Shown piece after piece: positions 1 through 4,023 of a stretch of DNA of 5,204 bases. The translations under genes were made by a program, and so were the position numbers. Below the pieces are notes generated by a model, which was not told where the DNA came from, did no database searches, and saw only the letters and a program-made list of their open reading frames with translations. Source of the stretch: an uncultured Sphingobacteriaceae bacterium (GTDB lineage Bacteria > Bacteroidota > Bacteroidia > Sphingobacteriales > Sphingobacteriaceae); NCBI GenBank assembly GCA_937875035.1, contig CALNCF010000140.1:1-5204 (forward strand), in the 5' to 3' direction. Position 1 is the stretch's first letter; each line of letters opens with the position of its first letter.

Positions 1-993
1 CGGGTGCAGGGTGATCTGGCCTTTCTCCACGCTCTTGCGGCTCATGAAGTCGCCATCCACATAATACAATACCTCGTCCGAATCGACATTGCTGTGATTA
101 TACGGTGCAGGGATCGCCTGCGGATGGTAGTCGTATTTACGGGGAACGAAGGAGCAGACTACGAAGTTATGCGCTTCGAAGGTCTGGTGTACCGGAGGCG
201 GCTGATGCACGCGGCCGGTGATCGGCTCGAAGTTGTGGATCGAGAACCCGTACGGGGAGTGGTAGCCGTCCCAGCCGATAAAATCGAAAGGATGAGTGCC
301 GTATACGTATGGATAGATCAGCCCTTGTTTCTTGATGAGCACCTTGAAATCTCCCTTTTCGTCGAAGGTTTGCAGGTTCTCCGGGCGCTTGATATCCCGC
401 TCGCAGAAAGGCGAATGCTCCAGCAGCTGCCCGGCATCGTTGCGGTAGCGCTTCGGTGTGCGGATCGGTGAGAACGATTCTACAATGAACAGGCGGTTAT
501 TCTCATCGTTGAAATGCAACTGGTAAATAGTGCCTCTCGGGATGATGAGGTAATCGCCGTATTCGAATTTAATCTCCCCGAAGCCTGTTTTTAAAACTCC
601 TGAGCCTACGTGGATGAAGATCATCTCGTCGGCCTGGCTGTTCTTGTAAAAGTAATCCGTCATCGATTTACGTGGGGCGGCCAGTGAAATGTGCAGGTCA
701 CTGTTTACCAGCACCGGCTTGCGCGATTCGAGGTAATCGTCTGTAGCCGGAACCTGGAAGCCCCGGAGGCTGGTATGGCGCAGGTGCTTTTCCCGGGCGA
801 TCTTAGGCTCCACCGAATACGGCTCGCCTAATGATTTCACTATGGTTGGCGGATGGCAATGGTATACCAGTGAGTATACACTGGAGAACCCTTCGGTCGA
901 CACCAGCTCTTCCGCATATAAGCTACCGTCCGGTTTCCGGAAAACGGTATGTCTTTTCTGAGGGATCTTTCCTGAAAAATGATAAAAAGGCAT
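1..993 (-). CDS. hmgA: Homogentisate 1,2-dioxygenase, 3' end cut by window edge
   Basis: This cytoplasmic, Fe(II)-dependent ring-cleaving dioxygenase converts homogentisate plus O2 to maleylacetoacetate in tyrosine and phenylalanine degradation. My translation of the minus strand runs open for 331 residues from ATG at 993 to the window edge. It starts MPFYHFSGKIPQ and carries family landmarks: the cupin-like segment with HVGSG (128-132) and YGDYLIIPRGT (145-155), YVYGTHPFDFIGWDG (229-243), and the C-terminal metal-site region with GRVHQPPPVHQTFE (260-273) and YNHSNVDSDE (298-307). H300 is the likely iron ligand and H263 the likely catalytic histidine, judged from recalled human HGD. Bacterial relatives of this short type are about 385 residues, so roughly 50 residues are missing at the left edge, including the last ligand histidine expected in that stretch. 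The gene is divergent from fahA, which acts two steps later. Identification is confident; the residue mapping is from memory. Confidence 0.95.
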   Translation of the reverse strand, partial: MPFYHFSGKIPQKRHTVFRKPDGSLYAEELVSTEGFSSVYSLVYHCHPPTIVKSLGEPYSVEPKIAREKHLRHTSLRGFQVPATDDYLESRKPVLVNSDLHISLAAPRKSMTDYFYKNSQADEMIFIHVGSGVLKTGFGEIKFEYGDYLIIPRGTIYQLHFNDENNRLFIVESFSPIRTPKRYRNDAGQLLEHSPFCERDIKRPENLQTFDEKGDFKVLIKKQGLIYPYVYGTHPFDFIGWDGYHSPYGFSIHNFEPITGRVHQPPPVHQTFEAHNFVVCSFVPRKYDYHPQAIPAPYNHSNVDSDEVLYYVDGDFMSRKSVEKGQITLHP

Positions 994-1011
994 ATATCAA
1001 TTAAATTGAAA

Positions 1012-1042
1012 TAAAGTTAAGGAATAATACAGAACCCCGCAA
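1012..1042 (-). promoter_or_regulatory. Candidate hmgA promoter (Bacteroidota type)
   Basis: Read on the minus strand, TTG (1042-1040) is followed after exactly 20 nt by TAACTTTA (1019-1012). The Bacteroidota housekeeping consensus is TTTG at -33 and TAnnTTTG at -7 with 19-21 nt between, so the -7 box matches in all fixed positions but the last. Transcription would begin near 1005, leaving a leader of only about 12 nt before the ATG at 993. No Shine-Dalgarno sequence is visible, which is usual in this phylum. The -33 element lies inside a hairpin arm (1036-1058). Confidence 0.55.
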
Positions 1043-1058
1043 CGCTTTTTCGTTGGGG
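1036..1058. other. Bulged hairpin between the small ORF and hmgA
   Basis: CCC (1036-1038) plus CAACG (1040-1044) pair with CGTTG plus GGG (1051-1058), with G1039 bulged and a 6-nt loop. On the minus strand the stem is followed by TTCTGTATTATT, which is T-rich but interrupted. It could be a weak terminator for the small ORF upstream, or simply dyad symmetry over the hmgA -33 region where a regulator binds. The two uses cannot be separated from sequence alone. Confidence 0.35.
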
Positions 1059-1067
1059 CAGAGGTGC

Positions 1068-1184
1068 TTAACGCAGCGAATATTGGGCGAATACCAGTTT
1101 GGCGATCATCCGGTAGCGGAACATGGCCATCACCGAGAGCGATAGCCTGTTGAGCATGTGAAAGGTCGATTCCGGTATGATCAT
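1068..1184 (-). CDS. Possible small protein, 38 residues, unknown function
   Basis: A complete minus-strand ORF runs from ATG at 1184 to TAA at 1070-1068, with an in-frame TAA five codons upstream of the ATG. The product starts MIIPESTFHMLNRL and ends MIAKLVFAQYSLR. It is basic, rich in hydrophobic and aromatic residues (three Phe, two Tyr), and may be amphipathic; no clear membrane span is visible because Arg and Lys interrupt the hydrophobic runs. Codon choice (GCC, CTG, TTC, TCG) resembles the neighbouring genes, which favours real coding. It ends 74 nt before hmgA in the same direction. I do not recognise it. It may be a small protein, a leader peptide, a decayed remnant of a larger gene, or chance. 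Confidence 0.3.
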   Translation of the reverse strand: MIIPESTFHMLNRLSLSVMAMFRYRMIAKLVFAQYSLR

Positions 1185-1189
1185 GATTT

Positions 1190-1211
1190 CGCTAAATTAG
1201 ACTTTTTAGCG
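1190..1211. promoter_or_regulatory. Operator-like inverted repeat in the hmgA/fahA gap
   Basis: CGCTAAA (1190-1196) and TTTAGCG (1205-1211) form a perfect 7-bp inverted repeat with an 8-nt AT-rich spacer, flanked by imperfect TTT/AAA continuation. Arm length and 15-bp centre-to-centre spacing suit a dimeric helix-turn-helix regulator. It sits between the divergent pathway genes, directly upstream of the 38-codon ORF, where one regulator could act on both sides. The regulator is not encoded in the window. A short hairpin in RNA is an alternative reading. Confidence 0.4.
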
Positions 1212-1250
1212 TAAACCGCCGAATATGCGTGTTTAATTTCTGTAGCAGGG

Positions 1251-1329
1251 CTCGCCGGCAGGTTTTAAATCCCCGGGCGAGTACTGTGGGCCCGGTACGC
1301 ATTCAAAAACCATCACAATTCATACCGGG
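1251..1329 (+). promoter_or_regulatory. Structured region upstream of fahA: hairpin plus putative antiterminator pairing
   Basis: Two pairings are visible if this stretch is transcribed on the plus strand. CTCGCC (1251-1256) pairs with GGCGAG (1276-1281) around a 19-nt loop. CCCGGTA (1291-1297) pairs perfectly with TACCGGG (1323-1329) around a 25-nt loop. The second arm is also the 5' arm of the terminator that follows, so the two structures exclude each other, as in attenuators and transcriptional riboswitches. I recognise no known riboswitch class here, and no convincing promoter is visible just upstream. It could equally be a small RNA of about 100-150 nt ending at the terminator. Confidence 0.35.
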
Positions 1330-1352
1330 TGTATTACGCTCCGGTTTTTTTT
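1323..1352 (+). terminator. Rho-independent terminator just upstream of fahA
   Basis: ACCGG (1324-1328) pairs with CCGGT (1341-1345), and GTG (1329-1331) can extend the stem by pairing with CGC (1337-1339) past a bulged T. The stem runs directly into eight T's (1345-1352). It ends 33 nt before the fahA ATG and points towards fahA. It therefore either stops a separate upstream plus-strand transcript or conditionally stops fahA transcription. Confidence 0.6.
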
Positions 1353-1353
1353 A

Positions 1354-1361
1354 TAGTTTTG
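1354..1361 (+). promoter_or_regulatory. Candidate fahA -7 promoter element
   Basis: TAGTTTTG is a perfect match to the Bacteroidota -7 consensus TAnnTTTG. It starts two bases after the terminator T-tract and 32 nt before the fahA ATG, which would give a leader of roughly 18-20 nt. No clear TTG is seen at the expected -33 position near 1330-1335, where the sequence belongs to the terminator hairpin. If this promoter is active, fahA does not depend on read-through of the upstream terminator. Confidence 0.45.
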
Positions 1362-1385
1362 ACGCAAATCAGTTAACCCCGAGCT

Positions 1386-2375
1386 ATGAAATTAGTTTCC
1401 TATAAAACCGAAAGCCGTGAGCACCTGGGTGTGTATGTGAACGGTCATATCTATAATCTTCATTCATGCGATAAGCTGATCCCCGACCAGATGAGCGATT
1501 TCCTGGCCGGAGGTGAAGAGCTGATGGAGCGTGCGAAGAAAGTGCGTGACGAGATTGCCGATGGGCAAAGAGAAGCGCGTGAAGAAGTATTCTTCGAGCT
1601 GCTTGCCCCGGTTCCTCACCCGAGCTCCTGCCGCGACGGCTATGCTTTCCGCCAGCACGTAGCTTCCGCGCGTAAGAACCGCGGTGTTCCGATGATCCCC
1701 GAATTCGACCCGATCTTCTACTTCACCAATCACAACGCGATCCAGGGTCCGGGAGAGATCGAATGCATGCCGGATCATTTCCAGAAGCTCGACTTCGAGC
1801 TGGAAGTTGCGGTGGTGATCGGTAAGAAAGGTAGAAACGTTAAAGCGGCTGATGCCGATGACTATATCGCGGGCTTCATGATCATGAACGATATGAGCGC
1901 GCGTACCCTGCAGATGGAGGAGATGCTCCTGAACCTGGGTCCTGCCAAGGGCAAGGATTTTTCGACCGTGATCGGCCCGTGGCTGGTGACTCCCGATGAG
2001 CTGGAACCTTATAAAGTAGCAGCTAAGAAGGGACATACCGGCAACAGCTATAACCTGGATATGAAATGCTGGGTGAATGGTGTGCAGGTGTCTTCGGGGA
2101 ATGTAGCCGACATGGACTGGACCTTTGCCGAGATCATCGAGCGTTGTGCCTATGGTGTAGACATTCTTCCCGGCGATGTGATCGGTTCCGGAACCGTAGG
2201 CACAGGTTGTTTCCTGGAACTGAACGGAACCGGGCTGCTGAACGATCCGAACTTCAAGCCGCAATGGCTGCAGGATGGCGACGTGGTAGAAATGGAGATC
2301 ACCGGGCTTGGCCGGTTAAGCAATACGATCCGCAAGGCCGATACCGAATTTTCGATCCTTGCCCTGAAAAAATAA
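1386..2375 (+). CDS. fahA: Fumarylacetoacetate hydrolase (fumarylacetoacetase)
   Basis: This cytoplasmic enzyme hydrolyses 4-fumarylacetoacetate to fumarate and acetoacetate, the last step of tyrosine degradation. The 329-residue product matches the roughly 330-residue bacterial FAH type. An N-terminal domain (about 1-75) precedes the catalytic FAH fold (about 80-325). Residues map onto recalled mouse FAH as follows: D84, E138, E140 and D169 as the divalent-metal ligands; H91 in FRQH as the catalytic histidine; R173, Q176 and K190 in NDMSARTLQ and GPAKGKDF as substrate or transition-state contacts; T270 in GSGT. All key positions appear intact. The ATG at 1386 is the natural start, since MKLVSYKTE is a typical family beginning. 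The stop overlaps the next start (TAATG), indicating coupled translation. Related FAH-superfamily hydrolases of other pathways exist, but hmgA next door supports this role. Confidence 0.93.
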   Translation: MKLVSYKTESREHLGVYVNGHIYNLHSCDKLIPDQMSDFLAGGEELMERAKKVRDEIADGQREAREEVFFELLAPVPHPSSCRDGYAFRQHVASARKNRGVPMIPEFDPIFYFTNHNAIQGPGEIECMPDHFQKLDFELEVAVVIGKKGRNVKAADADDYIAGFMIMNDMSARTLQMEEMLLNLGPAKGKDFSTVIGPWLVTPDELEPYKVAAKKGHTGNSYNLDMKCWVNGVQVSSGNVADMDWTFAEIIERCAYGVDILPGDVIGSGTVGTGCFLELNGTGLLNDPNFKPQWLQDGDVVEMEITGLGRLSNTIRKADTEFSILALKK

Positions 2376-3253
2376 TGATGCCGGTAAATCCCAAAGAAAG
2401 CATGCTGACCCTGAATTTTGCCGAGCTGTCCCCGCAACAGGTACAAATGTTCCTGCAATACGCGGTGGCGCCGCGGCCTATCGCTTTTGTAAGCACGACA
2501 GATGCCCAGGGGCAGGTGAACCTGAGCCCTTTCAGCTTCTTCAACCTCTTCAGCTCCAATCCGCCGATCCTGGTGTTTTCTCCCGCCCGCCGGGTACGGA
2601 ACAACACGACCAAGCATACGCTCGATAACGTAATGCAGGTAAAGGAATGCGTGATCAATATCGTGAATTACGACATGGTGCAGCAAACCTCGCTGGCCAG
2701 CACCGAATATGCCTTGGGTGTAAATGAATTTAAGAAAGCAGGGCTGACACCGCTTGCTTCGGAACGGGTAAAGCCACCGAGGGTGAAAGAATCGCCGGTG
2801 CAGTTCGAGTGCAAAGTGAGAGAGGTGATCTCCCTGGGAGATACGCCCGGGGCAGGGAACCTCGTGATCGCGGAGGTGCTGCTGATGCACATCGCAGAAG
2901 CGGTACTGGATGCAGAGGGAAAGATCGACCAGCAGAAGATGGACCATGTGGCCAGGCTGGGCGGCGACTGGTATTCGAGGGTAACTCCCGAGAGCTTGTT
3001 CAAGGTGGCCAAACCTTTAACCACCTTAGGTGTGGATGCGCTGCCTGAGGCCATACGTTTGTCGGCAGTGCTGACAGGGAATAACCTGGGCCAGTTAGGA
3101 AACGTGGAGCAGCTCCCGGAGCTGAGTGCTGAAGAACGTGCCGTTCTGGAGCAGGAGTGTGCAGGACTTTCATCTGAAGAGGTCCATTTAAAAGCAAAAC
3201 AATTGTTAGACAAGGGTTCTGTGGCAGAAGCCTGGAAATTATTACTCGTATGA
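2375..3253 (+). CDS. Flavin reductase-family protein (FMN-binding split barrel)
   Basis: A 292-residue product with the flavin reductase-like split-barrel fold, which binds FMN and in characterised members passes NAD(P)H electrons to flavin. The core spans about residues 20-200: AVAPRPIAFVSTTD (30-43), VNLSPFSFFNLFSSNPP (48-64) and NNTTKHTLDN (76-85) are the flavin-binding landmarks, followed by INIVNY and SLASTEY. A conserved-looking GGDWYSR (196-202) and KPLTTLGVD (213-221) begin a C-terminal extension of about 90 residues with charged, probably helical segments. The frame stays open 103 codons upstream into fahA, but the ATG at 2375 (or 2378) is chosen because it overlaps the fahA stop and the family begins close to this point. 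The substrate and partner are unknown. Operon position suggests a role tied to aromatic degradation, perhaps supplying reduced flavin to a monooxygenase; that is inference. Confidence 0.85.
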   Translation: MMPVNPKESMLTLNFAELSPQQVQMFLQYAVAPRPIAFVSTTDAQGQVNLSPFSFFNLFSSNPPILVFSPARRVRNNTTKHTLDNVMQVKECVINIVNYDMVQQTSLASTEYALGVNEFKKAGLTPLASERVKPPRVKESPVQFECKVREVISLGDTPGAGNLVIAEVLLMHIAEAVLDAEGKIDQQKMDHVARLGGDWYSRVTPESLFKVAKPLTTLGVDALPEAIRLSAVLTGNNLGQLGNVEQLPELSAEERAVLEQECAGLSSEEVHLKAKQLLDKGSVAEAWKLLLV

Positions 3254-3657
3254 TGAGAAATTCCGCCTTATACCTTTTCCTGCTGATCTCCGGGTCGGTA
3301 TTCATCTTTTCTTCCTGCAAGAAAGAAGAAAGCCTGCAACCCATACAGCAGGTAGTGACCAGTGATACGTCTTCCACCTCAGGCCGCCTGCTGGCTAAAT
3401 TGTACGATGTGAATGCTGCATTTGTAGCTAATGCTGATGTCAGCATCTATGCGAATTACGAAGACGTGAAGCGGGGCTTTTCGTTACTGAAAGTGCAGAG
3501 CCGCAGCAACGGAGAGGCAGACTTTGGCTATATCCTGATCGGCAACTACTATATGGTCGCGTACAAGGATCTCGGTAACGGCACCTACATCGCCGATACC
3601 ACCGCCGCACAGGTACTCTCACAAAAGACCGTGGTACGGACCATGATTCTGCAATAA
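3250..3657 (+). CDS. Small predicted lipoprotein with a beta-sandwich-like domain
   Basis: A 135-residue product beginning with Arg3, a hydrophobic core (about 6-20) and the lipobox-like FSSC with Cys23, followed by KKEE. This predicts signal peptidase II processing and lipid attachment at Cys23. A Ser/Thr-rich linker (about 36-45) leads to a domain from about 45 to 135 with the pattern GRLLAKLYDVNAA, ANADVSIYANYED, NGEADFGYILIGNYYMVAYKD. This resembles carboxypeptidase-regulatory or transthyretin-like beta-sandwich domains of Bacteroidota surface lipoproteins. Its start overlaps the preceding stop as ATGA; a second ATG at 3253 is possible. The tight overlap with two cytoplasmic enzyme genes is odd for a surface protein and its role is unknown. 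Confidence 0.8.
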   Translation: MMRNSALYLFLLISGSVFIFSSCKKEESLQPIQQVVTSDTSSTSGRLLAKLYDVNAAFVANADVSIYANYEDVKRGFSLLKVQSRSNGEADFGYILIGNYYMVAYKDLGNGTYIADTTAAQVLSQKTVVRTMILQ

Positions 3658-3686
3658 CCCTTCTGGTTTGATCCAGGAGTGAAAGT

Positions 3687-3711
3687 CCCTTTTTATAGGG
3701 GTTTTACCCCT
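3687..3711 (+). terminator. Weak candidate terminator of the fahA operon
   Basis: AGGGG (3697-3701) pairs perfectly with CCCCT (3707-3711) around TTTTA. Part of the same arm could instead pair with CCCT (3687-3690), whose stem encloses T's. The nearest T-run after the main stem is TTTTT at 3720-3725, about 9 nt away, so this is not a textbook intrinsic terminator. Its place 40 nt after the last operon stop makes the role plausible. Confidence 0.35.
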
Positions 3712-3767
3712 GAATCTGTGTTTTTACTTTGCAGTGTACCATTCCATAAGCTTCGTGTACACTTATA

Positions 3768-3811
3768 GTACCTTTAAAGTAGGGTGAAAGTACCTTCAAA
3801 GTAGGCTGAAA
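3768..3811. repeat. Two-copy 22-nt tandem repeat
   Basis: Copies at 3768-3789 and 3790-3811 abut and differ at two of 22 positions (T/C at 8, G/C at 17). Each begins GTACCTT, carries AAAGTAGG in the middle and ends TGAAA. The first copy contains the palindrome CTTTAAAG. The submotif GTGAAAGTnCCT recurs once more at 3679-3690, and a degraded relative (CTGAAAGCAGCCTTTGAG) follows the second copy. Two units are too few and have no spacer, so this is not a CRISPR array. Confidence 0.75.
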
Positions 3812-3921
3812 GCAGCCTTTGAGTTCTGGTATAGTGCCTTGATCCAAAAGAACAAGAAAAAATGAACGTAGTAAGTTTTGATCTTGTTTCTTATTTTTCA
3901 AGAAAAAGTAGGAGGGAAAGA

Positions 3922-3941
3922 GTTTAGGCTAAGCCTCAAAC
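3922..3941. repeat. Inverted repeat, 9-bp arms with one bulge
   Basis: GTTTAGGCT (3922-3930) and AGCCTCAAAC (3932-3941) are complementary apart from one bulged C, with a single base between them. Without a T-tract on either side it does not look like a terminator. It lies 22 nt from the strong terminator and may be a cruciform, a transcript-end structure or part of a repeat element. Confidence 0.45.
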
Positions 3942-3963
3942 AAACAGGATGTTCAAGTATAAA

Positions 3964-3995
3964 CAGTAAGAGCCGGATTTATCCGGCTCTTACTG
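3964..3995 (-). terminator. Strong intrinsic terminator of the T9SS-cargo gene
   Basis: CAGTAAGAGCCGGAT (3964-3978) and ATCCGGCTCTTACTG (3981-3995) form a perfect 15-bp inverted repeat with only TT between; in RNA the innermost pairs would open to make the loop. On the minus strand it begins 28 nt after the stop codon of the surface-protein gene and is followed by TTTATACTT. The plus-strand side has no T-run, so it chiefly serves the minus strand, but the long stem could also block plus-strand read-through. Confidence 0.8.
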
Positions 3996-4023
3996 CAAAC
4001 TCTTAAATAAGGAGTATAATCTA

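Larger units (their letters stand above)
3658..4023. other. Convergent intergenic region, AT-rich and repeat-containing, no supported gene
   Basis: This 366-bp gap separates the fahA operon from the convergent minus-strand surface-protein gene. It contains a hairpin near 3697-3711, the tandem repeat at 3768-3811, an 8-bp palindrome GTGTACAC (3756-3763), an A/T-rich stretch (about 3840-3910) with imperfect inverted repeats such as AAGAACAAGA against TCTTGTTTCTT and TTTTTC-AA-GAAAAA, and the dyads at 3922-3941 and 3964-3995. A 65-codon minus-strand ORF (3704-3901) and a 21-codon plus-strand ORF (3862-3927) lie across repeat sequence and show no recognisable protein features. I recall similar T-rich CTTTTTCTTG-like stretches scattered between genes in Bacteroidota; that similarity is not tested here. 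Confidence 0.5.

Noticed and set aside
4..471. 155-codon plus-strand ORF at the left edge
   Set aside because: It is antisense to hmgA, whose translation shows clear family motifs throughout; the plus-strand product shows no domain.
1251..1352. Known riboswitch class (TPP, SAM, THF and others considered)
   Set aside because: No conserved core motif of these classes could be recognised; only the terminator/antiterminator geometry is supported.
1464..2264. 266-codon minus-strand ORF
   Set aside because: Antisense shadow of fahA; the product is rich in His and Arg typical of shadow translations and has no recognisable motif.
2066..2374. N-terminal extension of the flavin reductase frame into fahA
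   Set aside because: The extra 103 codons are an out-of-frame reading of the conserved fahA 3' end; the overlapping TAATG start fits the family length.
2150..2947. 265-codon minus-strand ORF
   Set aside because: It spans the fahA/flavin reductase junction antisense to both real genes and has no recognisable features.
2668..3446. Minus-strand ORFs of 181 and 148 codons
   Set aside because: Antisense to the flavin reductase and lipoprotein genes, both of which have strong protein-level support.
3768..3811. CRISPR-like array
   Set aside because: Two units abut without spacers and no cas gene is present.
3704..3901. 65-codon minus-strand ORF in the convergent gap
   Set aside because: It reads through the tandem repeat and the AT-rich element; no domain, signal peptide or coding-like composition. 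Likely spurious.
3862..3927. 21-codon plus-strand ORF starting MNVVSFDLVSYF
   Set aside because: Very short, lies in the AT-rich repeat-like stretch, with no promoter or conserved feature visible.
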